From Actinomycetota bacterium (GTDB taxonomy: Bacteria > Actinomycetota > Acidimicrobiia > Acidimicrobiales > Ilumatobacteraceae), in assembly GCA_016213625.1 (NCBI GenBank), contig JACQZZ010000016.1, positions 57,600-121,599 of the forward strand: a stretch of DNA of 64,000 nucleotides. Reading direction: 5' to 3'. The notes below the pieces were generated by a model that was given only the letters and a program-made list of their open reading frames with translations, was not told where the DNA came from and did not search any database. The first letter of the stretch is position 1. Each line of letters begins with the position of its first letter. This document shows positions 42,484-50,903 of this stretch, in pieces. The position numbers were made by a program, and so were the translations under genes.

Positions 42484-42489
42484 AGGCTA
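42484..42489 (-). promoter_or_regulatory. -10 box TAGCCT, leaderless hydrolase-crotonase unit
   Basis: TAGCCT is 6 nt before the ATG at 42477. A divergent TAGGCT (42499-42504, plus strand) may serve the lipoprotein gene at 42558. Confidence 0.5.
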
Positions 42490-42557
42490 CGCCGGTCGTT
42501 AGGCTCGTGGGGACCCGTGGCCAACCCCCTGCCACCAGATCCAGCAAGGAGCGCCGC

Positions 42558-43100
42558 ATGTCGCGCACCCGCACCCTGTTCGCCGCCATCTCCATCGCCG
42601 CCGTGTCGCTGCTCGCCGCGTGCGGTGACAACGGCGACAGCGCCGCCGGTGCCACCGACACCACCGCCGCGGCAGCCGCCGACACCACCGTTGCCGACGA
42701 CAACGCGTCCAGCGACACCGCCGGCGAGACCATCACCAGCGACACGGGCAGCCCCGCACCCACCGGGCCGGGCAAGGACACCGAGTTCTGCCAGTTCCAG
42801 CAGGAGCTCAACGACATGGCCACGCCGTTCGACAACCAGGACTCCGGCGCCGCCGAGTTCGAGCAGTACTTCAAGGAGATGGTGAACCCCGCCATCGACA
42901 AGCTCGAGTCGCTGGCCCCCGACGAGGTGAAGGCCCAGATGACCACGCTCGCGGCCGGGTTGCGCCAGTTCTCGGCGGCGTTCGAGAAGAACGGCTGGGA
43001 CCCGGAGAAGGCCTACGCCGACCCCGATCTGCAGGCGTTGGCCACGAACACCGACTACAACTCGGCCGGTGCTGCCGTCGACGAGTTCTGCGGATTCTGA
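42558..43100 (+). CDS. Small lipoprotein of unknown function
   Basis: A 180-residue protein. The signal peptide ends in the lipobox SLLAAC (Cys22); residues 23-70 are an Ala/Asp/Thr-rich linker. A helical domain follows, starting DTEFCQFQQELNDMATPFDNQ and ending AAVDEFCGF, with two cysteines that may pair. No family recognised, though similar small lipoproteins are common in this group. AAGGAG stands 6 nt before ATG 42558. The gene stands alone and is divergent from the hydrolase. Confidence 0.8.
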   Translation: MSRTRTLFAAISIAAVSLLAACGDNGDSAAGATDTTAAAAADTTVADDNASSDTAGETITSDTGSPAPTGPGKDTEFCQFQQELNDMATPFDNQDSGAAEFEQYFKEMVNPAIDKLESLAPDEVKAQMTTLAAGLRQFSAAFEKNGWDPEKAYADPDLQALATNTDYNSAGAAVDEFCGF

Positions 43101-43130
43101 TCCTCGTCGGCCACTGAGCCGACCTTCGGC

Positions 43131-43159
43131 TACGATTGTCGTACACATTCTCTACGACA
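43131..43159 (+). promoter_or_regulatory. Inverted repeats TACGA/TCGTA before the aminotransferase operon
   Basis: TACGA-N3-TCGTA (43131-43143) overlaps TGTCGTA-N9-TACGACA (43137-43159), giving three alternating half-sites. TACGAT (43131-43136) can also be read as a -10 box. The Lrp-type regulator in the same operon could bind here. Confidence 0.5.
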
Positions 43160-43171
43160 TTCGGAGCCGAG

Positions 43172-44545
43172 ATGACCACCCTGTCCGACGACGCCCTGCG
43201 CCACCTGTGGATGCACTTCACCCGCCTCGGCGGATTCGCGCAGGGCGAAGTGCCCGTCATCGCCCGCGGCGAGGGCTGCTACGTCTACGACCAGCACGGC
43301 AAGCGATACCTCGACGGCCTGTCGGGGTTGTTCACCGTGCAGGTCGGTCACGGGCGCAAGGAGCTGGCCGACGCCGCCGCCCGCCAGAGTGAGACGCTCG
43401 GCTACTTCCCGGTCTGGTCGTTCGCCCACGAACCGGCCATCACCCTCGCCACCCGTCTGGCCGAGTACGCCCCCGGCGACCTGAACCGTGTGTTCTTCAC
43501 ACCCACCGGCGGCGACGCGGTGGAGACCGCCATCAAACTGGCTCGCCAGTACTGGAAGCTGCGCGGCCAGCACAGCCGCACCAAGGTGATCTCGCGGTAC
43601 CTGGCGTACCACGGCACCTCGATGGGGGCGCTCAGCCTCACCGGCGTGCCCAGCATCAAGACCCCGTTCGAGCCGCTCATGCCCGGCGCCATCAAGGTGC
43701 AGACCCCGTACCGCTACCGGTGCCACGACTGCATGAACCTCGGCGCGTGCACCCTTCGCTGCGCCGACGATCTGGCCCTGCGCATCGAGATGGAGGGCCC
43801 CGACTCGGTGGCGGCCGTGTTCATGGAACCCGTGCAGAACACCGGCGGTGCGTTCACGCCTCCCGAGGGCTACTGGCAGCGGGTGCGCGAGATCTGCGAC
43901 GAGTACGACGTGCTGCTGGTGAGCGACGAGGTGATCGCCGCGTTCGGTCGCTTCGGCCACATGTTCGGCAGCCAGCGATACGGCTACCAGCCCGACATGA
44001 TCACGTTCGCCAAGGGCGTCACCAGTGGCTACGCCGCGCTCGGCGGCGTGATGATCAGCGACCGGCTCGCCGAGCCGTTCCTGAACGACACGACGGCGTT
44101 CCTGCAGGGCCAGACCTTCGGGGCGCACCCGGTGAGCTGCGCGGTGGCCAACGCCAACCTCGACATCTTCGAGCGTGAGGACATCTGCGGTCATGTGCTG
44201 GCCAACGAGGGTCGGTTCAAGTCGCTCATCGAAGGCCTACGCGACATCCCGCTGGTGGGCGACGTGCGCGGCGACGGCTACTTCCTGGCCATCGAGCTCG
44301 TCCCCGATCAGGCCACCCGCGGCCTGTTCACCGACGACCAGGCCGAATGGCTGCTGCGCGGCTACCTCTCACCGCGCCTGTACGAAGCGGGTCTCATCTG
44401 CCGGGCCGACGACCGCGGCGAACCCGTCATCACCCTGTCGCCGCCACTGATCGCCGGCGAGGAGGAGTTCGCGTTCATCGAGCGCACGTTGCGCACCGCG
44501 CTCACCGACGCCAGCGTCGAGTTCGCCCGGCGGGAGGGCCGGTGA
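43172..44545 (+). CDS. Class III PLP-dependent aminotransferase
   Basis: A 457-residue omega-transaminase-like protein: YVYDQHGKRYLDGLSGLFTVQVGHG near the start, FTPTGGDAVETAIKLARQYW, SDEVIAAFGRFGHMFGSQRYG, and TFAKGVTSGYAALGGV with the PLP lysine (about 285). An extra cysteine-rich insertion (YRCHDCMNLGACTLRC, about 186-201) is unusual and could bind a metal. It transfers an amino group from an amine or omega-amino acid to a keto acid. The start has GGAG 5 nt upstream. The Lrp gene overlaps its end as GTGA. Confidence 0.9.
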   Translation: MTTLSDDALRHLWMHFTRLGGFAQGEVPVIARGEGCYVYDQHGKRYLDGLSGLFTVQVGHGRKELADAAARQSETLGYFPVWSFAHEPAITLATRLAEYAPGDLNRVFFTPTGGDAVETAIKLARQYWKLRGQHSRTKVISRYLAYHGTSMGALSLTGVPSIKTPFEPLMPGAIKVQTPYRYRCHDCMNLGACTLRCADDLALRIEMEGPDSVAAVFMEPVQNTGGAFTPPEGYWQRVREICDEYDVLLVSDEVIAAFGRFGHMFGSQRYGYQPDMITFAKGVTSGYAALGGVMISDRLAEPFLNDTTAFLQGQTFGAHPVSCAVANANLDIFEREDICGHVLANEGRFKSLIEGLRDIPLVGDVRGDGYFLAIELVPDQATRGLFTDDQAEWLLRGYLSPRLYEAGLICRADDRGEPVITLSPPLIAGEEEFAFIERTLRTALTDASVEFARREGR

Positions 44546-44994
44546 ACGGCTCACAGCTCGACGACACCGATCGCGCCATCATCGAGTTGCTCCAGGGTGA
44601 CGGCCGCATGCCGTTCACCAAGGTGGCCGCCGAGGTGGGGCTCACCGAAGGCGCCATCCGTCAGCGGGTACAACGGCTCACCGACCAGGGCGTGATGCAG
44701 ATCGTCGCGGTCACCGACCCGATGTCACTCGGTGTGCGTCGAGTGGCGATGATCGGCGCACGAGTGCACGGCGACGCCGAGACCACCGCGCTGTCACTCG
44801 CCGAGATGCCCGAGATCGAATACCTGGTGGCCACCACTGGCCGGTACGACCTGATGTTCGAGGTGGTGGCCGACGACGACACGCACCTGATGGGGCTGCT
44901 CAGTCAGCTGCGGTCGCGCGCCGACATCGAGGAGGTGGAGGCGTTCTCCTGCCTCAAGCTGTTCAAGCAGGTCTTCAGTTGGGGCGCACGCTGA
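44542..44994 (+). CDS. Lrp/AsnC-family transcriptional regulator
   Basis: A 150-residue protein. Residues 5-65 are the AsnC helix-turn-helix (LDDTDRAIIELLQGDGRMPFTKVAAEVGLTEGAIRQRVQRL), and residues about 75-145 are the RAM ligand-binding domain (VATTGRYDLMFEVVADDDTHLMGLL). It probably senses an amino acid or the aminotransferase substrate and controls this operon. GTG 44542 overlaps the aminotransferase stop. A short frame then links it to psuG. Confidence 0.92.
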   Translation: MNGSQLDDTDRAIIELLQGDGRMPFTKVAAEVGLTEGAIRQRVQRLTDQGVMQIVAVTDPMSLGVRRVAMIGARVHGDAETTALSLAEMPEIEYLVATTGRYDLMFEVVADDDTHLMGLLSQLRSRADIEEVEAFSCLKLFKQVFSWGAR

Positions 44995-45017
44995 TGTGGC
45001 GCACCCTGGTTCAATGA
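44994..45017 (+). CDS. Possible seven-codon coupling frame (MWRTLVQ)
   Basis: ATG at 44994 overlaps the Lrp stop as TGATG. Seven codons later the TGA overlaps the psuG ATG as ATGA. It could carry ribosomes from lrp to psuG without a separate ribosome site; none is visible before psuG. Possible coincidence. Confidence 0.35.
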   Translation: MWRTLVQ

Positions 45018-45940
45018 GCGCCATGCAGCAGTTGTCCGTTCATCCCGAGGTGGCCGACGCGCTCGCCGCCGGTCGGCCGGTCGTGGCGTTGGAGAGCACC
45101 ATCATCAGCCATGGAATGCCATTCCCCCAGAACGTGGAGATGGCCACCGAGGTGGAGGGCATCGTGCGTGCCAACGGCGCTGTGCCGGCCACCATCGCCG
45201 TCATCGACGGCGTGTGCCTCGTGGGTCTGTCGGCCGAGCAACTGCATCACCTGGCCACGGTCGGCGGCGTGTTCAAGGCCACCACTCGCGATCTGCCATG
45301 GCTCATCGCAGCGGGTCGCACGGGTGCCACCACCGTGGCCGCCACGATGCGCCTCGCCGCGCTGGCCGGCATCCGGGTGTTCGCCACCGGCGGCATCGGC
45401 GGGGTGCACCGTGGCGCTGCAGACAGTTTCGACATCTCCGCCGACCTCACCGAGCTCGGCATCACGCCCGTGGCCGTGGTGTCGGCCGGCGTGAAGAGCA
45501 TCCTCGACATCGGCCTCACGCTCGAACGGCTGGAGACGCTGGGCGTTCCGGTCGTGGTGAACGGCAGCGACGAGTTCCCGTCGTTCTACAGCCGCACCAG
45601 CGGCCACCCCGCGCCTCGCCGGCTCGACGGTCCCGCCGAGCTCGCCCGTCACCTCCATGCGACGTGGGACCAGCTGGGCCTCACCTGCGGCATCAGCATC
45701 GCCAACCCCATCCCCGCCACCGACGAGATCCCGGCCGACGAGATCAGCGCCCACATCGAGGCTGCGCTGGTCGACCTCACCGCACAGGGCATCGAGGGCC
45801 AGGACGTCACCCCGTTCCTGTTGAAGACCGTCGTCGAGCGCACGGGCGGGCGCAGCCTGGTGGCCAATCTCGCACTCGTGCGCAACAACGCGGCCACCGC
45901 CGCGCAGATCGCCGTGGAGTACGCCAGACTGCGGGCGTGA
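45014..45940 (+). CDS. psuG: Pseudouridine-5'-phosphate glycosidase
   Basis: A 308-residue protein that closely follows PsuG throughout: PVVALESTIISHGMPFPQN with the catalytic Glu, FKATTRDLPW, FATGGIGGVHRGA, VVSAGVKSILDIGLTLE with the catalytic Lys, NGSDEFPSFYSRTSG, and a closing ANIALV-like ANLALVRNN. It splits pseudouridine 5'-phosphate into uracil and ribose 5-phosphate. The usual partner kinase psuK is absent next to it. The gene ends in a GTGA overlap with the GDPD-esterase lipoprotein. Confidence 0.95.
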   Translation: MSAMQQLSVHPEVADALAAGRPVVALESTIISHGMPFPQNVEMATEVEGIVRANGAVPATIAVIDGVCLVGLSAEQLHHLATVGGVFKATTRDLPWLIAAGRTGATTVAATMRLAALAGIRVFATGGIGGVHRGAADSFDISADLTELGITPVAVVSAGVKSILDIGLTLERLETLGVPVVVNGSDEFPSFYSRTSGHPAPRRLDGPAELARHLHATWDQLGLTCGISIANPIPATDEIPADEISAHIEAALVDLTAQGIEGQDVTPFLLKTVVERTGGRSLVANLALVRNNAATAAQIAVEYARLRA

Positions 45941-47931
45941 TCCCGCACACCCGACGCCTCGCCACCCTGTTCACCGCCGCGCTGCTGCTGGCCGCCTGCT
46001 CGGGCGGCGGGGGCAACACCGCCACGTCGTCACCCGACACAGGGCAGGTGAACGACACGGCGCCCGAGACCACCGTCGTCGACTCCACCACGACCGCGGC
46101 GTCCACCACCACGTCGAGCACCGTCCCTGCGGTCGACTACGCGGCCACCGTCGACGAGCTGCTCGCCATCGGTCGGCCGATCGTGCTCGCCCACACCGCG
46201 GGCGAGGACGAGTTCCCGGCGAGCACGCTGTACGCGTTCGGCGAGAGCGTGAAGGCGGGCGTCGACATGCTCGACCTGAACATCAACATCACCAAGGACG
46301 ACGAGCTGGTGGTGCAGCACGACGACAGCGTGGATCGCAACACCAACGGCACGGGCGCCGTGGCCGACCTCACCATGGCCGAGATCGCCGAACTCGACGG
46401 CGCCTACTGGTTCTCCGAGGCCTGCGCCGACTGCCGCGATCGCCCGCCGCTCGAGTACCTCTACCGCGGCATCCGCACCGGCGAGAAGTCGCCGCCCGAG
46501 GGCTACACCGCCGACGACTTCGCCCTGCCCACCCTGCGCCAGCTGGTCGAGCGATTCCCCGACATCCCGCTGAACATCGAGATCAAGGGTGAGGGCGACA
46601 TCGCCAAGCGCACGGCCGACGTGCTGGCCACACAGCTGAAGGAGCTCGATCGCGGGCAGGCCACCGTGGTGGCCTCGTTCCAGGACGAGATCGTCAGCTA
46701 CTTCCACTCGATCGCCCCCGATGTGGAGGTGTCACCGGGGCTCAACGTGCTCACCGCCTACGTGCTGAACAGCACGCCCATCCCCGATGGCATGCGCATC
46801 CTGCAGTTGCCACCCGAGTTCTCGGGTCTGAAGGTCATCACGCCGGAACTCGTCGCTCGCGCCACCGCCGACGGCAACCCGATCTGGGTGTGGCCGAACA
46901 ACCGGTCGCTCGAGAACCAGGCCGCGTACGAGGACTTCCTGGCGCAGGGCATCGTCGGGCTGAACATCAACTTCCCCGCACAGGGAGTGGCGGCTGTCGA
47001 GGCGTACCTCGCGGCCACGGCGGTGCAGGCGTCGGCGTCGGCAGGGTGCGACAACGAGTCGCCGGAGGCGCCGGGTCAGTACGACGGCACGTTCGGCGAG
47101 GGCAACACCGCCGGCACCTACCTCGAGTATCTGCCACCGGCGTACGACGGTGCCACGCCGCTGCCACTGGTGCTCACGTTGCACGGCTGGTTGCAGACTC
47201 CCGACCTCATCGCCACGGAGTCCGACCTGTTGGCGCGCAGTTCGCAGTTCGGCTTCGTCGGCGTCGCTCCCGACATCACCAGGCCGGTGTCGATGTGGAA
47301 CACGGCGCTCGACGGCGACGACGTCACCGCGCTCGCCGGCTTGCTCGATCAACTCGAAGCGAGTCGTTGCATCGACACCAACCGCGTCTACGTGATGGGC
47401 ATGTCGAACGGCGCGATGATGACCAGCACGCTCGCGTGCGCCCTCAGCGACCGCATCGCCGCCGTCGCCCCGGTGGCCGGGGTGCGCTACCCGGAGGGGT
47501 GCGCGAGCACCGGTCCGGTGCCGTTGGTGGCGTTCCACGGCACCAACGATCCGTACCTCGCGTACGACGGCGGCTACGGCCCGAAGGTGGCCGATCTGCC
47601 CAGCCCCGACGGCACCTCCACGCTCGGTGAGAGCGGCATGAAGGATCCGCTGGACGACCCGCCGGTGCCCGAGCGCGTGGCGAACTGGGCCGGACGCAAC
47701 GGCTGTGACGGCGAACCCACCGATACCGACCGCGCCGACATCGTGGTGACCGACTGGGTGGGCTGCCAGGCGGGCAGCACGCGGCTCTACACCGTGAACG
47801 ACGGTGGCCACACGTGGCCCGGCAGCGCGTTCGACGCCACCATCCCCGACTTCGTCGGGTCCACGACCACCACGATCGACGCCACGAACGTCATCTGGCA
47901 GTTCTTCGTGATGCACCCGAAGACGGACTGA
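45937..47931 (+). CDS. Lipoprotein fusing a GDPD-like domain and an LpqC/PHB-depolymerase-like esterase
   Basis: A 664-residue exported protein. The signal peptide ends LLLAAC (Cys21), followed by a Thr/Ser linker. Residues about 65-365 are a glycerophosphodiester phosphodiesterase-like barrel that keeps the second catalytic His (VVQHDDSVDRNTNGTG) but has His-Thr in place of the usual His-Arg (VLAHTAGEDEF) and altered acidic metal ligands. Residues about 380-660 are an alpha/beta esterase (LTLHGWLQTP, nucleophile VMGMSNGAMM, GTNDPYL, NDGGHTWPG), close to feruloyl/PHB-depolymerase-type enzymes such as LpqC. The second domain looks active; the first may be altered. It is last in the coupled psuG operon. 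Confidence 0.85.
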   Translation: MIPHTRRLATLFTAALLLAACSGGGGNTATSSPDTGQVNDTAPETTVVDSTTTAASTTTSSTVPAVDYAATVDELLAIGRPIVLAHTAGEDEFPASTLYAFGESVKAGVDMLDLNINITKDDELVVQHDDSVDRNTNGTGAVADLTMAEIAELDGAYWFSEACADCRDRPPLEYLYRGIRTGEKSPPEGYTADDFALPTLRQLVERFPDIPLNIEIKGEGDIAKRTADVLATQLKELDRGQATVVASFQDEIVSYFHSIAPDVEVSPGLNVLTAYVLNSTPIPDGMRILQLPPEFSGLKVITPELVARATADGNPIWVWPNNRSLENQAAYEDFLAQGIVGLNINFPAQGVAAVEAYLAATAVQASASAGCDNESPEAPGQYDGTFGEGNTAGTYLEYLPPAYDGATPLPLVLTLHGWLQTPDLIATESDLLARSSQFGFVGVAPDITRPVSMWNTALDGDDVTALAGLLDQLEASRCIDTNRVYVMGMSNGAMMTSTLACALSDRIAAVAPVAGVRYPEGCASTGPVPLVAFHGTNDPYLAYDGGYGPKVADLPSPDGTSTLGESGMKDPLDDPPVPERVANWAGRNGCDGEPTDTDRADIVVTDWVGCQAGSTRLYTVNDGGHTWPGSAFDATIPDFVGSTTTTIDATNVIWQFFVMHPKTD

Positions 47932-47958
47932 GCCGCACCGCGATGTTTGGCCGGGCTT

Positions 47959-48411
47959 TCACACGGCGGCGGCCAGTTGCTCCAGCGTCGTCTCCATGTT
48001 GGCCTTGTTGTGCACCGACCGGTCCTTCACCCCGATGGCCATGCCGGTGAGCTTGGCGATGACCGGGCTGCGGTGATCGTCCCAGTAGTGGGTGACCTTC
48101 GTGCCACCCTCGGCGGGCTCGAGACTGAAACCCCACCCGGCCACCTTCATGCCTGCCGCCGTCACGTCGAACGCGAACGCACGACCGGGGTCGGCAGCCG
48201 TGACCGTGCTGAGGGTCTTCCACTTCTTCTTGCCCAGCTGGTTGGTGCCCTCGAACTTGGCACCGACGGCCGGTCCGGTGGCACCCTTGATCCACTTGCC
48301 GCCGGTGTTCTCGGGTGACCACTCCCCCATGCGGCACAGGTCGCTCACCAATGCGTACACCTGCTCGGGGGTGGATGCGATGACCTTGCTGACTTCGATC
48401 TGGTGGCTCAT
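47959..48411 (-). CDS. SRPBCC family protein
   Basis: A 150-residue START-like protein: IEVSKVIASTPEQVYALVSDLCRMGEWSPENTGGKW, several beta segments, then VTHYWDDHRSPVIAKLTGMAIG and a C-terminal helix. It is the polyketide_cyc2 type that binds hydrophobic small molecules. It is the third gene in a leftward unit (hydrolase, cofE, this gene) and starts 5 nt after cofE ends. Ligand unknown. Confidence 0.82.
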   Translation of the reverse strand: MSHQIEVSKVIASTPEQVYALVSDLCRMGEWSPENTGGKWIKGATGPAVGAKFEGTNQLGKKKWKTLSTVTAADPGRAFAFDVTAAGMKVAGWGFSLEPAEGGTKVTHYWDDHRSPVIAKLTGMAIGVKDRSVHNKANMETTLEQLAAAV

Positions 48412-48416
48412 ACGGC

Positions 48417-49169
48417 CTATCTGAACAGATCTCGCGACTGGTCGCGGAGCACGGGAGCGATGGTGGCCGTGTCGTCGACCTCGAAGGCGAACCCGCGGAT
48501 CACCGCCACGGGCACGCGCGACACGTTGCCCTTCACCAACTCGGCCGCACCGGCGAGTTCGTCGGCGGTGCAGATGGCCTGCACCTTGAACTCGTGGCCG
48601 TGCGGGTCGACCTGACCGATGTAGCTGTAGATCGGATCGATACCGGCCACGCCGATGGCGATGTCGGTCTGCCCTTCACGCCACGCACGCCCGAACGTGT
48701 CGCTGATGATGACCGCTGCGTCGACGCCCGCGGCGAGGAACGTGGTGCGAATGCCACGTGCCGACGCGTCGGAGTCCACCGGGAGCAACACGGCACGGCC
48801 GTGGGCGCCGCTGCTGGACTGGTCGACGCCGCTGTTCGCGCAGACGAAGCCGTGGTGGGTCTCGGTGATGAGAACGGGTCCAAGCTGGCGCACGATGCGC
48901 TTCGCCTCGCGCAGCACGATCTCGGTGACGGCGGGATCCTTCTCCCATCGCTCGGACCACTCACGGGCGAACGGCGACGGGTCGACGTCGTTGAGTTCCA
49001 CGGTGCGGCCCTCGGCCTTGGAGACGATCTTGGAGGTGACGACCACCACGTCGCCGGATTCGATGGGCGTTCCCGCCGCCTGGGCCGCGCTCAGCACGGC
49101 AGCGCCGAGGTCGGTGCCCTCGACGATCTCGGGCAGGCCGGGGACGCCGAAGATCTGCAACGAGCTCAC
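48417..49169 (-). CDS. cofE: Coenzyme F420-0:L-glutamate ligase
   Basis: A 250-residue protein of CofE size. It shows VVVVTSKIVSKAEGRTV, ITETHHGFVCANSGVDQSS, VLLPVDSDASARGIR, VIISDTFGRAWREGQTDIAIGVAG and the late VPVAVIRG. The enzyme adds gamma-linked glutamates to F420-0 using GTP. It lacks the C-terminal nitroreductase domain of mycobacterial FbiB, so that step, if present, is encoded elsewhere. The GTG start overlaps the hydrolase stop as GTGA. Confidence 0.93.
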   Translation of the reverse strand: MSSLQIFGVPGLPEIVEGTDLGAAVLSAAQAAGTPIESGDVVVVTSKIVSKAEGRTVELNDVDPSPFAREWSERWEKDPAVTEIVLREAKRIVRQLGPVLITETHHGFVCANSGVDQSSSGAHGRAVLLPVDSDASARGIRTTFLAAGVDAAVIISDTFGRAWREGQTDIAIGVAGIDPIYSYIGQVDPHGHEFKVQAICTADELAGAAELVKGNVSRVPVAVIRGFAFEVDDTATIAPVLRDQSRDLFR

Positions 49170-49951
49170 GCGGGAAGGTCGGCCAGGAACTCGAGGATGG
49201 CCGCGTTCACGGGCTCGGGGTTGGTGAGGTTGGCTGCGTGTGCGCCGCCCACCTTCACCACGCCACCGCAGCCCACGAGTGCGGCCGCCATCGCTTCTGC
49301 GTGCTCCATCGTGATGGCAGTGTCCTCCGTGCCGTGCACCACGAGCGCGGGACAGGTGATCTCGCCCAGGCGCGGGCTCACGTCGTCGCGGGTGAGCAGG
49401 CACCGCGCCGGCTCGGCCATCAGTTCCTTCGGGCGGGCCTGCCACTTGGCGATCCACTTCGGGTTCTCGGCGGGGTCGTCGATGATGATGGTTGCCACGG
49501 CATTGGCGAGGTCGTCGACCGGGCCGACGGCGAGCCACAGATCCACCATGCCCTGGTTCGCGGCGAGCGTGTCGGGGTGGTCGAGCGCAGCGCCGGAATC
49601 CAGAAGGATGAGCGCACGCACACGCTCGGGCGCCGAGAGCGCGACCCGCAGCGACAGGTAGCCACCCTGGCTCATGCCGCCCACGACCGCACGATCGACC
49701 CCGAGGTGGGTCATCAGGCCGAGGCAGTCGGCCGCGGAGTCCCAGTAGGTGAAGGGCTGGCCGTCGAACTCGGTGAGGCCGAAACCACGTTCGTCCCACG
49801 TGATCACCCGGTACTGGTCGCGCAGCGCGGCCACCTGATGCACGAACATCTCGTGGTCCATCAGGAACCCGTGCCCGAGGACGACGACCGGACCGTCGCC
49901 GCCGGTGTCCTCGTAGTAGATGTTCTGGCCGTTGATCGGTGCGAATGCCAT
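49166..49951 (-). CDS. Alpha/beta hydrolase
   Basis: A 261-residue alpha/beta-hydrolase: VVVLGHGFLMDHEMFVHQ (HG oxyanion motif), ITWDERGFGLTEF, nucleophile VGGMSQGGYLSLR (Ser in GMSQGG), VVHGTEDTAI with the Asp region, and GGAHAANLTNPEPVN with the His. It could be an esterase, lactonase or epoxide-type hydrolase. It leads the cofE unit, but a link to F420 metabolism is not implied by the sequence. Start 49951 is 6 nt from a TACGTT box. Confidence 0.87.
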   Translation of the reverse strand: MAFAPINGQNIYYEDTGGDGPVVVLGHGFLMDHEMFVHQVAALRDQYRVITWDERGFGLTEFDGQPFTYWDSAADCLGLMTHLGVDRAVVGGMSQGGYLSLRVALSAPERVRALILLDSGAALDHPDTLAANQGMVDLWLAVGPVDDLANAVATIIIDDPAENPKWIAKWQARPKELMAEPARCLLTRDDVSPRLGEITCPALVVHGTEDTAITMEHAEAMAAALVGCGGVVKVGGAHAANLTNPEPVNAAILEFLADLPA

Positions 49952-49957
49952 GCGCGC

Positions 49958-49963
49958 AACGTA
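49958..49963 (-). promoter_or_regulatory. -10 box TACGTT, leaderless hydrolase-cofE unit
   Basis: TACGTT is 6 nt before the ATG at 49951; the region also separates it from the divergent menB gene. Confidence 0.5.
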
Positions 49964-49982
49964 GCAGTGGGAAGATGACCCA

Positions 49983-50903
49983 ATGGTCTCCGAGATCTTC
50001 GATCCTTCCGCGTGGGCCGAGGTGCCCGGCTTCGACTTCGACGACATCACGTATCACCGCTCGGTCGAGCACGGCACGGTGCGCATCGCCTTCAACCGAC
50101 CCGAGGTGCGCAACGCGTTCCGGCCGCTCACGGTGGACCAGCTGTACACCGCGCTCGACCACGCGCGCATGACCACCGACGTGGGTTGCGTGCTCCTCAC
50201 CGGCAACGGCCCGTCGCCCAAGGACGGCGGCTGGGCGTTCTGCAGCGGTGGCGACCAACGCATCCGCGGCAAGGACGGCTACAAGTACACCATCGAAGAT
50301 GCCTCCGGCAGGGCTGGCGACACGGAGGACACCGTGCAGGCGGGGCGGGCGGGCCGCCTGCACATCCTGGAGGTGCAGCGGCTCATCCGCTTCATGCCGA
50401 AGATCGTCATCTGCGTGGTGCCGGGCTGGGCAGCAGGCGGTGGCCACAGCCTGCACGTGGTGAGCGACCTCACCCTGGCCAGTCGCGAACACGCCAAGTT
50501 CAAGCAGACCGACGCCGATGTCGCCAGTTTCGACGGTGGATTCGGCAGCGCGTATCTGGCACGCCAGGTGGGCCAGAAGTTCGCGCGCGAGATCTTCTTC
50601 CTCGGACGCGAGTACTCGGCCGACGACATGCAGCGCATGGGCGCGGTGAACGGTGTCTACCCGCACGCCGACCTCGAGCGCGAGGCGCTGCAGTGGGCGA
50701 AGGAGATCAACGGCAAGAGCCCCACCGCGCAGCGGATGTTGAAGTTCAGCTTCAACCTCATCGACGACGGGTTGGTCGGCCAGCAGGTGTTCGCGGGTGA
50801 GGCCACCCGCCTCGCCTACATGACCGACGAGGCACAGGAGGGTCGCACCTCGTTCCTCGAGAAGCGCGACCCCGACTGGAGCCCGTACCCCTGGCACTTC
50901 TGA
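49983..50903 (+). CDS. menB: 1,4-dihydroxy-2-naphthoyl-CoA synthase
   Basis: A 306-residue crotonase-family protein with MenB hallmarks: TVRIAFNRPEVRNAFRP, WAFCSGGDQRIRGKDGY, VVPGWAAGGGHSLHVVSDL, TDADVASFDGGFGSAYLARQVGQKFAREIFFLGR and the C-terminal KRDPDWSPYPW. It closes the second ring of menaquinone. A GGGAAG site lies about 8 nt before ATG 49983. An SpoU methyltransferase gene overlaps its stop by one base. Other men genes are not in the window. Confidence 0.93.
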   Translation: MVSEIFDPSAWAEVPGFDFDDITYHRSVEHGTVRIAFNRPEVRNAFRPLTVDQLYTALDHARMTTDVGCVLLTGNGPSPKDGGWAFCSGGDQRIRGKDGYKYTIEDASGRAGDTEDTVQAGRAGRLHILEVQRLIRFMPKIVICVVPGWAAGGGHSLHVVSDLTLASREHAKFKQTDADVASFDGGFGSAYLARQVGQKFAREIFFLGREYSADDMQRMGAVNGVYPHADLEREALQWAKEINGKSPTAQRMLKFSFNLIDDGLVGQQVFAGEATRLAYMTDEAQEGRTSFLEKRDPDWSPYPWHF

